DNA from: Alloyangia mangrovi
GTDB lineage: Bacteria > Pseudomonadota > Alphaproteobacteria > Rhodobacterales > Rhodobacteraceae
NCBI RefSeq assembly: GCF_002300555.2
Contig: NZ_NTHN02000003.1
Location: 62,001-126,000, forward strand
DNA length: 64,000 nucleotides
Direction: 5' to 3'
Shown here one piece after another: positions 1 to 8,531 of the stretch. Positions within the stretch are counted from its first letter, which is position 1, and each line of letters begins with the position of its first letter. A program made the translations under genes and the position numbers. The notes below the pieces were generated by a model that did not search any database, was not told the DNA's origin, and worked only from the letters and a program-made list of their open reading frames with translations.

Positions 1-7
1 TTGGCGC

Positions 8-37
8 TGATCCAGTCTGGCGCAATAGGCGTATTCG
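8..37 (+). promoter_or_regulatory. RpoE (ECF sigma-E)-type promoter of the photolyase gene
   Basis: A TGATCC hexamer at 8-13 is followed after 18 bases by TATTCG at 32-37, about 95 bases before the photolyase ATG. TGATCC with an 18-base spacer is the -35 signature of group IV sigma RpoE promoters in Rhodobacter, and the photolyase gene phrA is an established member of the singlet-oxygen RpoE regulon there. The -10 half is less well matched than the -35. Assignment is by inspection only. Confidence 0.5.
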
Positions 38-132
38 CAAAGTGAAGATGACGGCATGCCCGTGCCAAGATCCTTGACGGGAGCGGCGGACGGGCCAGTT
101 TCCCCGCGAGACCGGAGGTCCCAGGAGGTTCC

Positions 133-1554
133 ATGAGTGATGTTTCCCCCACGCTAGTCTGGTTCCGGCGTGACCTGCGCCTGTCGGATCATGCCGCGCT
201 GAGCGCGGCGGTGGCGCGCGGCGGGCCGGTGATCCCGGTCTTCCTGCGCGACCACACGGTCGATGCGCTGGGGGCGGCCCCGAAATGGCGGCTAGAGCGG
301 GGGCTCGAGGTCTTTATGGCGGCGCTCGAAGAGGCGGGGTCGCGGCTGATCCTGCGGGCCGGGCCGGCGCGCGAGGTGATCCCCGAGCTGGCACGCGAAA
401 CCGGGGCGGGGGCGGTCTACTGGCAGCGCGCCTATGATCCGGCCTCGGTCGAGCGTGACACCGACGTGAAGGCCCGGATCAGGGAGGAGGGGCTCGAGGC
501 AAAAAGCTTCGCCGGGCACCTGCTGTTCGAGCCCTGGACGGTGGAGACCAAGCAGGGCGCCTTCTACAAGGTCTACAGCCCCTATTGGCGCGCGGTGAAG
601 GATCGCGAGGTGCCCGAGCCGGTCTCTGCGCCCTCCGGCATTGCCGCGCCCGGCCGCTGGCCGGAGAGCGCGTCGCTGGCGAATTGGGGGCTTGGCGCGG
701 CGATGAACCGCGGGGCGGCGGTGCTGGCCAAGCATGTCACGGCGGGCGAGCAGGCGGCCCAGGTGCGGCTCGGCACCTTCATGCGCGATGGGGTGGCGGA
801 CTATGGCGAGACCCGCGACCGGCTCGACGTGGACGGCACCTCGCGCCTGTCCGAGTATCTCAGCCTCGGCGAGATCAGCCCGGCGCGCTGCTGGCACGCG
901 GGGCTGCGGGCGCAGGCCGAGGGCAAGGCAGGGGCGAGCAAGTTCCTGGCGGAGCTGGCCTGGCGCGACTTTGCCTACCACCTGATGTGGCACACGCCGC
1001 ATATCCTCGAGGAGAACTGGCGCGAGGAGTGGCGCGCTTTCCCGTGGAAGGAGGACCGCCGCCTGCGCGAGGTGCGGCTCTGGGAGCAGGCGCGCACGGG
1101 CATCGAGGTGGTCGATGCGGCGCTGCGCGAGATGTATGTGACCGGCTACATGCACAACCGTGCCCGGATGATCGTCGCCAGCTACCTGACCAAGCACCTC
1201 ATGGTGCATTGGCGGGTCGGGCAGGCCTGGTTCGATGACTGCCTGATTGACTGGGATCCGGCGTCGAATGCGATGGGCTGGCAATGGGTGGCGGGCTGCG
1301 GGCCGGATGCGGCGCCCTACTTCCGCGTCTTCAACCCTGAGACCCAGGCCGAGAAGTTCGACCCCAAGGGCGCGTACCGCCGCAAGTGGATCGCCGAGGG
1401 ACAGGCGCATCCGCCGCAGAGCGCACTCGCGTATTTCTGCGCGGTGCCGCGAAGCTGGGGGCTGGCGGGCTCGGACGCCTATCCCGAGCCGGTGGTCTCG
1501 GCCCGCGAGGGCCGAGAGGCGGCGCTGGCGGCTTATGAAAACCGGGACTTCTGA
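133..1554 (+). CDS. phrB: Class I CPD deoxyribodipyrimidine photolyase
   Basis: Light-driven repair of cyclobutane pyrimidine dimers; a cytoplasmic FAD enzyme of the cryptochrome/photolyase family. The N-terminal photolyase (Rossmann, antenna-binding) domain opens with VWFRRDLRLSDH. The FAD-binding domain shows ELAWRDFAYHLMW from residue 274, TGYMHNRARM from 337 and WFDDCLIDWDP from 366, ending with the usual FNPxxQAEKFDPKG. The 473-residue length is normal. The ATG at 133 follows AGGAGG at 122-127. It lies just upstream of the tellurite genes and behind an RpoE-like promoter, which fits photo-oxidative stress control. The symbol is phrB by E. coli usage; in Rhodobacter the gene is called phrA. 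Confidence 0.95.
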   Translation: MSDVSPTLVWFRRDLRLSDHAALSAAVARGGPVIPVFLRDHTVDALGAAPKWRLERGLEVFMAALEEAGSRLILRAGPAREVIPELARETGAGAVYWQRAYDPASVERDTDVKARIREEGLEAKSFAGHLLFEPWTVETKQGAFYKVYSPYWRAVKDREVPEPVSAPSGIAAPGRWPESASLANWGLGAAMNRGAAVLAKHVTAGEQAAQVRLGTFMRDGVADYGETRDRLDVDGTSRLSEYLSLGEISPARCWHAGLRAQAEGKAGASKFLAELAWRDFAYHLMWHTPHILEENWREEWRAFPWKEDRRLREVRLWEQARTGIEVVDAALREMYVTGYMHNRARMIVASYLTKHLMVHWRVGQAWFDDCLIDWDPASNAMGWQWVAGCGPDAAPYFRVFNPETQAEKFDPKGAYRRKWIAEGQAHPPQSALAYFCAVPRSWGLAGSDAYPEPVVSAREGREAALAAYENRDF

Positions 1555-1572
1555 CGCCGCAGGGCATCAGAA
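1549..1572 (+). terminator. Weak hairpin at the photolyase stop codon
   Basis: TTCTGA at 1549-1554 (containing the stop) pairs with TCAGAA at 1567-1572, and an inner GCC/GGC extends the stem across one mismatch. It is followed by TTTCAT, so termination would be partial at best. Confidence 0.3.
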
Positions 1573-1713
1573 TTTCATAAAAATGGCGCATTCCGGGTCA
1601 TTCTACTGTTACAGGATGATGTGGCCTCCCTCCGGAGTGTCGCCATCTTGCGCCCGGGGGACACGCGGCGTTTATTGACCACAAACAATTAATTAGTGTT
1701 GGGGGAAAAACAG

Positions 1714-2157
1714 ATGACCACTGCTGCGCGTCTCGTGGCGGCGCTCTGCCTCGCGTTTCTTGCCTTCATCGGGTCACGCTACATCATGACCCGGCTCATG
1801 CCAGAGACCACGGCCTTTGGCATTTTCCTCTGGCTCAACGTACTGCTCGGGCTGACCGCGGGCTGGCGTGTGCTGGGCACGCGGGTCGGGCGCGGCATGG
1901 CAAATGGCATCTCGGCCGGGATCACTGCCACTGCCATGCTGGTACTCTGGGGGGTCCTGGCGCAGGCGATCTACGAGATGTTCCGGCTCGCCATGCGGCA
2001 CCGCTACGAAGGCCCGGCCGAGGCCTTCGTCGCGATCTTCAAACTCGGCCTTGATTTCGCGGCCCATCTGCTGGACGGAGGGTTCATCGGGCTGATGGTC
2101 CTGGGCGCGGTCCTGTCCGGTGCCCTGGCGGAGTTGGCCTCGCGAAACTGGAGATAA
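1714..2157 (+). CDS. trgA: TrgA family membrane protein (tellurite resistance)
   Basis: Small inner-membrane protein of about 147 residues with four predicted hydrophobic segments (roughly 5-22, 35-52, 65-88 and 118-140). It is recognised mainly by context: it stands directly before trgB and cysK, the arrangement of the tellurite resistance locus of Rhodobacter sphaeroides. The biochemical role of TrgA is not established. I chose the ATG at 1714, preceded by a GGGGGAA purine run at 1700-1706; a GTG at 1696 in frame is possible but has no ribosome site. Five bases separate it from trgB, so the two are probably co-transcribed. The 1555-1713 gap contains an AT-rich tract (1671-1698) likely to hold the promoter. 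Confidence 0.8.
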   Translation: MTTAARLVAALCLAFLAFIGSRYIMTRLMPETTAFGIFLWLNVLLGLTAGWRVLGTRVGRGMANGISAGITATAMLVLWGVLAQAIYEMFRLAMRHRYEGPAEAFVAIFKLGLDFAAHLLDGGFIGLMVLGAVLSGALAELASRNWR

Positions 2158-2162
2158 ACAGC

Positions 2163-3269
2163 ATGAAGGTCTTCCTGTCCGGCGCGTTGGCGGATCCGGC
2201 CCTGCTCGAAATCGTGCTGGACCGTCCGGTGGAGACCTCTGCGGCGCTTTTGCCCGGCCACGCGGTGCTGGAACCGCAGGGCGGCGCCGACCGGCTGACG
2301 TTGCTTTGCGTGGCGCCCGGTGGCGAGGCTTCGGGGGTGCTGCTCGAGCTGAACGAGGCCGATCTCGCGCGCCTGTGCTATTTCACCGGCTGGCAGGCTG
2401 GCGATTTTGTTGAGGTCACCTCTCCGGGCGAGCCCGGGCCGGTGTTCGCCCGGATCGACGCGGCGGCGGACGGCAGCCCCTGGGACGCGGCGCGTTGGAG
2501 CGCGCGGAATGGCACGCTGGGCTGCGAGATCGCGCGTGAGATCATGCTCGGTTACGACAGGCGCCCCGCCGAGGTCGTGCGCCGGATCCGGCCCTATCTT
2601 GCGGCCCGCGCCTGGTCGCGGGCGCTGGCGGCGCGCGAGACTCCCTGCACGCTGCGCTCGGACCGCACCCGCGAGGGCGCCGTGCGCATCCTCTCAGACC
2701 GGCGCGCCCATGACGGCTTCTTCGGGATGCGCGATTTCACCCTGCAACATGAGCGCTTCGACGGGTCCATGTCCGAGGTGATCCACCGCGAGGGCTTTGT
2801 CGCCTATGATGCGGCGTTGGTGCTGCCCTATGACCCGAAGCGCGACCTCGTGCTGCTGATCGAGCAAATGCGCTACGGGCCGCTCCTGCGCGAGGACCGC
2901 CACCCCTGGGTGCTCGAGCCGGTCGCGGGGCTGGTCGATGCCGGCGAAAGCCCCGAGGACTGCGCCCGCCGCGAGGCGGTGGAGGAGGCCGGGCTGCACC
3001 TCAGCACCCTCGAGCCGATGCTGCGGGTCTATGCCTCGCCGGGCTACACCAGCGAGTTCTTCCATTGCTTCCTCGGGCTGTGCGATCTTGGCGATCATGG
3101 CGGCGGGATCAACGGGCTCGACAGCGAGAACGAGGACATCCGCAGCCATGTGCTCCCTTTCGAGGCCGCCATGGATCTCGTCGAGAGCGGCGAGGTCAAC
3201 GCCGGGCCGTTGGCGATGATGCTCCTGTGGCTGGCACGTGCGCGTGACCGGCTCCGTTCGGCGGCTTGA
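2163..3269 (+). CDS. trgB: TrgB: gamma-glutamylcyclotransferase-like domain fused to a Nudix hydrolase
   Basis: Two-domain protein of 368 residues. Residues 1 to about 115 begin MKVFLSGALADPALLEIVL and resemble the AIG2/gamma-glutamylcyclotransferase fold. The C-terminal half is an ADP-ribose pyrophosphatase-type Nudix domain with a complete Nudix box at about residues 257-279 (G-x5-E-x7-REAVEEAGL), so the metal-binding glutamates are present. TrgB is required for tellurite resistance in Rhodobacter, but its substrate is unproven. GGAG lies at 2150-2153 before the ATG. It is followed after 59 bases by cysK, linking the locus to thiol metabolism. Confidence 0.85.
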   Translation: MKVFLSGALADPALLEIVLDRPVETSAALLPGHAVLEPQGGADRLTLLCVAPGGEASGVLLELNEADLARLCYFTGWQAGDFVEVTSPGEPGPVFARIDAAADGSPWDAARWSARNGTLGCEIAREIMLGYDRRPAEVVRRIRPYLAARAWSRALAARETPCTLRSDRTREGAVRILSDRRAHDGFFGMRDFTLQHERFDGSMSEVIHREGFVAYDAALVLPYDPKRDLVLLIEQMRYGPLLREDRHPWVLEPVAGLVDAGESPEDCARREAVEEAGLHLSTLEPMLRVYASPGYTSEFFHCFLGLCDLGDHGGGINGLDSENEDIRSHVLPFEAAMDLVESGEVNAGPLAMMLLWLARARDRLRSAA

Positions 3270-3328
3270 GTTCACCCGGCGTCCGCCCTACACCTGACCT
3301 CCAAAGAACGAACGAAGTGGAGATACCC

Positions 3329-4363
3329 ATGCGCGTGGCACAGGATCTGGCGCAGGCCGTCGGACATACCCCGATGATCCGCCTGAAGAAGGCCAGCGAG
3401 ATGACGGGCTGCGAGATCCTCGCCAAGGCCGAGTTCATGAACCCCGGCCAGTCGGTAAAGGACCGCGCGGCGCTCTACATCATCAAGGACGCGGTGGAGA
3501 AGGGGTTGCTCGAGCCCGGTGGCACCATCGTCGAGGGCACCGCGGGCAACACCGGCATCGGCCTCGCGCTGGTCGGCGCCTCGATGGGCTTCCGCACGGT
3601 GATCGTGATTCCCGAGACCCAGTCGCAGGAAAAGAAGGACATGATCCGTCTGGCCGGTGCCGAGCTGGTGCAGGTCCCGGCGGCGCCCTACCGCAATCCC
3701 AACAACTACGTGCGCTACTCGGGCCGTCTGGCCGAGCAGCTTGCCAAGACCGAGAAGCACGGCGCGATCTGGGCCAACCAGTTCGACAATGTCGCCAACC
3801 GGCTCGCCCACGTGGAGACCACCGGCCCAGAGATCTGGGAACAGACCGGCGGCAAGGTGGACGGATTCATCTGCGCCGTGGGCTCGGGCGGCACGCTGGC
3901 GGGGGTTGCGGGTGCGCTGCAGCCCAAGGGCGTGAAGATCGGCCTTGCCGACCCGATGGGCGCGGCGCTCTACAGCTATTACACCAGCGGCGAGCTGAAG
4001 TCCGAGGGCGACTCGATCACCGAGGGCATCGGCCAGGGCCGGATCACCGCCAACCTCGAGGGCTTCAACCCCGATTTCGCCTACCAGGTGCCTGATGCCG
4101 AGGCGCTGCCGGTGGTCTTTGACCTGCTCTCGGAAGAAGGTCTCTGCGTCGGCGGCTCGTCGGGCATCAACGTGGCCGGCGCGATCCGCATGGCCCGCGA
4201 GATGGGCCCGGGGCACACGATTGTCACCGTGCTTTGCGACTATGGCACGCGCTACCAGTCCAAGCTGTTCAACCCGAGCTTCCTGCGCTCGCGCGATCTG
4301 CCGGTGCCGGGCTGGCTTGACCGCTCGCCCGCCTCGATCCCCGGCGTCTTCGAGGACGTATGA
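3329..4363 (+). CDS. cysK: Cysteine synthase A (O-acetylserine sulfhydrylase)
   Basis: PLP enzyme that makes cysteine from O-acetylserine and sulfide. The PLP lysine is K44 in NPGQSVKDRAA, the substrate loop is EGTAGNTG (N74), and the phosphate-binding glycine loop appears as VGSGGTLAG. At 344 residues it is slightly longer than E. coli CysK (323) and carries the C-terminal tail LCDYGTRYQSKLFNP common in this subgroup. The ATG at 3329 follows GGAGA at 3319-3323. Its place after trgAB matches the Rhodobacter tellurite locus, where extra cysteine/thiol capacity is thought to aid tellurite handling. The stop overlaps the next start (ATGA at 4360). Confidence 0.92.
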   Translation: MRVAQDLAQAVGHTPMIRLKKASEMTGCEILAKAEFMNPGQSVKDRAALYIIKDAVEKGLLEPGGTIVEGTAGNTGIGLALVGASMGFRTVIVIPETQSQEKKDMIRLAGAELVQVPAAPYRNPNNYVRYSGRLAEQLAKTEKHGAIWANQFDNVANRLAHVETTGPEIWEQTGGKVDGFICAVGSGGTLAGVAGALQPKGVKIGLADPMGAALYSYYTSGELKSEGDSITEGIGQGRITANLEGFNPDFAYQVPDAEALPVVFDLLSEEGLCVGGSSGINVAGAIRMAREMGPGHTIVTVLCDYGTRYQSKLFNPSFLRSRDLPVPGWLDRSPASIPGVFEDV

Positions 4364-6813
4364 GTGCGCTGATCCGGCGTCTCCTTGCCGCCGTCGCGGT
4401 GACCTTGCTCTGCGCGACCCTCTCTGTCGCGCAGTCGCAGGAGCTCGACTACGGCAACTGGGAGACGCTTGCGCAGCAGGCCGAAGGACTGCTCGACGGC
4501 GAGGACGTCACCGTCAAGCAATACGAGGACCTGCGCAGTCAGGTCGCGGGCTGGCGGGACAGCTTCCTGCGCGCCGAGAGCACCAATGCCTCGCGCATCG
4601 AGACTCTGCAGCAGCAGCTCGATACGCTCGGCCCGGCGCCAGCCGAGGGAGAGAGCGAGACCGAGGACATTGCCCAGCGGCGGGCCGACCTGAACAAGCA
4701 GCTCACGGACGCACAGGCGCCGGTGCGCCGCGCGCAGGAAGCCTATACGCAGGCCAACGGGCTGATCGGTGAGATCGATACCAAGATCCGCGAGATGCAG
4801 ACCAGCCGCCTGCTGACCCTCGGACCGTCGCCGCTGAACTTCCAGCTCTGGGCTCCGGCGGCAAACGACGTGGTCGCGGCGGGCGCCTCGCTGGTGCAGG
4901 AGGTGCGCGACAACATCTCCTCCGAGAGCCAGCGTGCTGCGGCGCGCGAGAACCTTCCGGTGATCATCCTGCTGGTCGGCCTGTCGGGCCTTCTGGTGAT
5001 CCGCGGCCCGGCCTGGGTACGGCGGATCGAGGAATGGCTGCGCCGCCGCACGCGGCGGGGCACCGGCGTCTGGCGCTTTGTCGCCTCGCTGGGGTCGATC
5101 GTGGTGCCGCTCGGCGGGCTGATCCTGCTGGTGGTGGCGGCGATGATCTCGGGGCTTCCGGGCAAGAACCTCACCGTCTTGTTGTACAGCGTGCCGATCT
5201 GGGGGCTCGTGCTGCTCTACATCCGCTGGCTGGCGGGCGAGAGCTTCAACAGCGACGACGAGATCGCCACCATGCCGCTGCCCAACTGGCAGCGCACCGA
5301 GGCCTGGCTCTACTCGTCGATCCTCGCGCTGCTTTTCGTGCTGCGCGGCATGGGCCAGACGCTGTCCGAGATCTTCGACTTCTCCGACGCGACGAATGCG
5401 GTGCTCGACTTCCCGCTGATCGTGCTCACCGCGCTGATGCTGTTCCGGCTCGGGCACATCCTGTCGGGACTGAGCCGGGCGGAGCCCGAGGAGGGCGACG
5501 GCACGCTGCTGGAAGGCTCGACCTTCCGCATGCAACTGGCACGTCTGATCGGTCGGCTGTCGATGCTGCTGGCGCTTTTCGGGCCGATCATGGCGGCGGT
5601 CGGCTATCACCGGGTCGGGCAGGGCATGGTCTTCCCTGCGGTGCAGTCGCTGTCGCTGCTGGCGCTGGTGCTGGTGCTGCAGCGCTTCGTCAAGGATCTC
5701 TACGCGCTGATCACCCGCAAGAACCCGGACGACAGCCTGATCACCGTGCTCGCGGGCGTGGTGCTGATCGTTCTGGCGCTGCCGATGCTGGCGTTGATCT
5801 GGGGCGCGCGGGTCGCGGATCTGACCGAACTCTGGGCCCGCTTCCAGGAGGGCTTCCTGCTGGGCGACGCGCGGATCTCTCCGACCAGCTTCCTGACCAT
5901 GCTCGCGGTCTTCGCCGTCGGCTACGGCATCACCCGACTGCTGCAGAGCGGGCTGCGCAGCTCGATCTTGCCGAAAACCAAGCTCGACATCGGCGGCCAG
6001 AACGCGGTGATCTCGGGCCTCGGCTATGCCGGGGTCATGCTGGCGGCGGTCATGGCGATCACCGCAGCCGGGATCAACCTCACCGCGCTCGGCTACGTGA
6101 TCTCGGCGCTCTCGGTGGGGATCGGTTTCGGCCTGCAGAACATCGTGCAGAACTTCGTCTCGGGGATCATCCTGCTGATCGAGCGTCCCATAAGTCAGGG
6201 CGACTGGATCGAGGTCGGCTCGAACATGGGCATCGTCAAGGATATCTCGGTGCGCGCGACGCGGATCGAAACTTTCGACCGCACCGACGTGATCGTGCCG
6301 AACTCGGATTTCATCTCGGGCACGGTGACCAACTTCACCCGCGGCAACGTCATCGGGCGGGTCTTCACCACGGTGGGCGTCGCCTATGGCAGCGACACCC
6401 GCAAGGTCGAGGACATCCTGCTGCGCATCGTGCGAGAGCACGACATGGTGCTGCTGAACCCCGAGCCTTCGGTGGTCTTTGCCCGTTTCGGGGCGGACTC
6501 GCTGGAGTTCGAGATCCGCGCCATCGTGCGCGACGTGAACCAGAAGGTGAGAATCCTCTCGGACTTCAACCACGAGATCAATGCGCGTTTCGTGGCCGAG
6601 GGAATCGAGGTGCCCTTTGCGCAGCGTGACATCTGGCTGCGCAACCCCGAGGCGCTGTATCCCTCGCGCGAGAGGCCGCGGCCGGAAGGCGTCGAAGGGG
6701 GCGCCGCGGGTGAGCGACAGGGCGAGACGACCGGCGGCGGGGGGGGAGGACCTCCCGGGCACCGGGACGGAAGACAAGTAGGAGAGCGAGTTGACGGAAC
6801 GACTGTTCCTTGA
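4360..6813 (+). CDS. DUF3772 mechanosensitive (MscS family) channel
   Basis: Large inner-membrane protein of about 817 residues. After a signal-like start (to about residue 27, ending SVAQSQ) comes a periplasmic coiled-coil DUF3772 region, then many membrane segments and a C-terminal MscS core. The pore-lining helix and vestibule read GFGLQNIVQNFVSGIILLIE followed by RPISQGDWIEVG near residues 590-620. It presumably releases solutes on hypo-osmotic shock. The start overlaps cysK by four bases. As read, the frame runs to 6813 and overlaps alaX by 23 bases with a poor glycine/arginine tail. Removing one G from the G8 run at 6739-6746 gives a tail ending EDLPGTGTEDK with a stop at 6781, just before alaX, which I think is the true end. 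Confidence 0.88.
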   Translation: MSALIRRLLAAVAVTLLCATLSVAQSQELDYGNWETLAQQAEGLLDGEDVTVKQYEDLRSQVAGWRDSFLRAESTNASRIETLQQQLDTLGPAPAEGESETEDIAQRRADLNKQLTDAQAPVRRAQEAYTQANGLIGEIDTKIREMQTSRLLTLGPSPLNFQLWAPAANDVVAAGASLVQEVRDNISSESQRAAARENLPVIILLVGLSGLLVIRGPAWVRRIEEWLRRRTRRGTGVWRFVASLGSIVVPLGGLILLVVAAMISGLPGKNLTVLLYSVPIWGLVLLYIRWLAGESFNSDDEIATMPLPNWQRTEAWLYSSILALLFVLRGMGQTLSEIFDFSDATNAVLDFPLIVLTALMLFRLGHILSGLSRAEPEEGDGTLLEGSTFRMQLARLIGRLSMLLALFGPIMAAVGYHRVGQGMVFPAVQSLSLLALVLVLQRFVKDLYALITRKNPDDSLITVLAGVVLIVLALPMLALIWGARVADLTELWARFQEGFLLGDARISPTSFLTMLAVFAVGYGITRLLQSGLRSSILPKTKLDIGGQNAVISGLGYAGVMLAAVMAITAAGINLTALGYVISALSVGIGFGLQNIVQNFVSGIILLIERPISQGDWIEVGSNMGIVKDISVRATRIETFDRTDVIVPNSDFISGTVTNFTRGNVIGRVFTTVGVAYGSDTRKVEDILLRIVREHDMVLLNPEPSVVFARFGADSLEFEIRAIVRDVNQKVRILSDFNHEINARFVAEGIEVPFAQRDIWLRNPEALYPSRERPRPEGVEGGAAGERQGETTGGGGGGPPGHRDGRQVGERVDGTTVP

Positions 6814-7508
6814 GGACGCCTACCGCCGCGAGGCGCCGGGCGAGGTGATCGGGCTGACCGAGGAGGGGGGCATCATTCTCGATGCCTCGCTCTTCTACGC
6901 GACCAGTGGTGGCCAGCCCGGCGATAGCGGGCGCCTGCGCTGGCCGGGCGGCGAGATCGAGATCGCCACGGCGGTGAAGGGCGAGGGCGAGACCATCGTG
7001 CTGGTTCCCGCCGAGCCCAAGCCGCTGCCCTACGTCGGCGCCCGGGTGACCCAGGTGATCGACTGGGAGCGCCGCCACAAGCACATGCGCGTGCACACGG
7101 CACTGCACCTGCTGTCGGTTGCCTTGCCGCTGCCGGTCACCGGCGGGCAGATCAGCGCCGGCAAGGGCCGGCTCGACTTTCTCATGCCCGAGCCCCCCCG
7201 AGGACCGCGAGGCGCTGGAGGTGATGCTCAACGAGTTCGTCTCGCGCGACCTGCCGGTCTCGGAGAGCTGGATCACCGAGGCCGAGCTCGACGCCAACCC
7301 CGAGCTGGTCAAGACCATGAGCGTGCAGCCGCCGCGCGGCGCCGGGCGGATCCGGCTGGTGCGGATCGGCGAGGGCGAAGGTCAGATCGACCTGCAGCCC
7401 TGCGGCGGTACCCATGTGGCGCGCACCGGCGAGATCGGCGAGCTGCGGCTCGGCAAGATCGAGAACAAGGGCAAGCAGAACCGGCGGGTGAACCTGCTGG
7501 TCGGCTGA
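6791..7508 (+). CDS. Alanyl-tRNA editing protein (AlaX-like), frameshifted as read
   Basis: Free-standing trans-editing domain that hydrolyses mischarged seryl- or glycyl-tRNA(Ala). The zinc-binding signatures are both present: HMRVHTALHLL (HxxxH) near residues 97-107 and CGGTH near residue 205. A TTG start at 6791 follows AGGAGAG at 6780-6786. The frame breaks at the C7 run 7193-7199; deleting one C joins LDFLMPEPP directly to EDREALEVMLNEF and gives one continuous protein of about 238 residues. Since both halves are fully conserved, an extra base call is more likely than a mutation. Confidence 0.85.
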
Positions 7509-7530
7509 ACCGGTTCGGTCGGCGGGACTT

Positions 7531-8490
7531 TCAGGAAAGAGGGGGCTCTGCCCCCTCGGCGCTGCGCGCCTCACCCCCGGGATACTTGGACCTAGAAGAA
7601 CCCACCGGAGGCACCATTGCCGGGCGCGGGGCGCGGCGGCGGGTGGTCAGGATGTAGAGCGCGAGGCTGGTGACCACCAGCGCGCCGCCGAGCAGCATGC
7701 GCGGGCTCGGCGCTTCGCCGAGGAAGGCCCAGACCCAGACCGGGCCGAGCACCGTCTCGAGCAGCATCAGAAGGCTGACATTGGCGGCGGCGGTGTGGCG
7801 CGAGGCGGAGCTGAGGCAGAAGAAGGAGACCGGCAGGATCACCGCGCCGGTGGCAAGGATCGGCAGCACATGGCCCGCGGTCAGCGCGCCCGCCGGCACC
7901 AGTGCCAGACCGCAGACCCCCGAGATCAGCGCGCCCGAGCCCATGGCGGGCATCAGCGGCAGCGCCGGGGCGTGGCGCAGGGTGACGAAGCTGAGCCCGA
8001 GGGTGAGCGCGACGCCGAAGCCGCAGAGCGCCCCCATGAGCGTGCCGGGGCTGGCCGCAAGATCGCCCTTGCCGCTGACCGCAAGGCCGATGCCGAGCAG
8101 GACCGCCCCCATGGTGATCCAGGTGGCGCGGCTGGTGGGCTCGCCGTAGAGCAGCCGCGACAGCAGCGCCGCGCAGACCGGCATCGTCGCCACCGCCAGC
8201 AGCACCACCGCCACCGGCGCCACCGCGATGCCGAGCGAGAAGAGCGCGGCATTGGCGCTCTGGCAGGCGATCACCGTCAGCCCGGGGCGGGTCAGCAGCA
8301 GATGCAGGTTGCGCGGCCCGCGCGAGGTCAGCAGGAAGATCGCCCAGAAGGTGCACCCGAGCGCGATGCCGCGCCAGGTGAGCATCGACAGCCCCTCCAT
8401 GCCCGAGAGCCGCATCAGCAGCGTGTCGGGCGTCAGCACGAGCGCGCCGAGGGTGGCGAGCCCCAGGCCGTAGAAGGGGTGTCTTTGCAT
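7531..8490 (-). CDS. EamA/DMT family transporter
   Basis: Inner-membrane protein of 319 residues with about ten hydrophobic helices arranged as two EamA repeats, typical of drug/metabolite exporters. Substrate cannot be told. The last 25 or so residues (VPPVGSSRSKYPGGEARSAE onwards) are encoded by the dispersed intergenic repeat and by nothing resembling a transporter, so the native stop seems to have been lost and read-through fixed. Transcribed away from the following DUF533 gene's end with 41 bases between them. Confidence 0.85.
   Translation of the reverse strand: MQRHPFYGLGLATLGALVLTPDTLLMRLSGMEGLSMLTWRGIALGCTFWAIFLLTSRGPRNLHLLLTRPGLTVIACQSANAALFSLGIAVAPVAVVLLAVATMPVCAALLSRLLYGEPTSRATWITMGAVLLGIGLAVSGKGDLAASPGTLMGALCGFGVALTLGLSFVTLRHAPALPLMPAMGSGALISGVCGLALVPAGALTAGHVLPILATGAVILPVSFFCLSSASRHTAAANVSLLMLLETVLGPVWVWAFLGEAPSPRMLLGGALVVTSLALYILTTRRRAPRPAMVPPVGSSRSKYPGGEARSAEGAEPPLS
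7541..7600 (-). repeat. Dispersed palindromic intergenic repeat, copy 1
   Basis: Read on the minus strand this has CTAGGTCCAAGTATCCC (reverse of 7579-7595) followed by a GC-rich stretch and the palindrome GGGGGCAGAGCCCCC (7541-7555). Four related copies lie at 18753, 26497, 29842 and 59900. This copy sits between convergent alaX and the EamA transporter gene and is translated as the C-terminus of the latter. Confidence 0.8.
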
Positions 8491-8531
8491 GTGGGCCTTC
8501 GGTCTTGAGGGCCGGAGGACCGGCGACTGTG

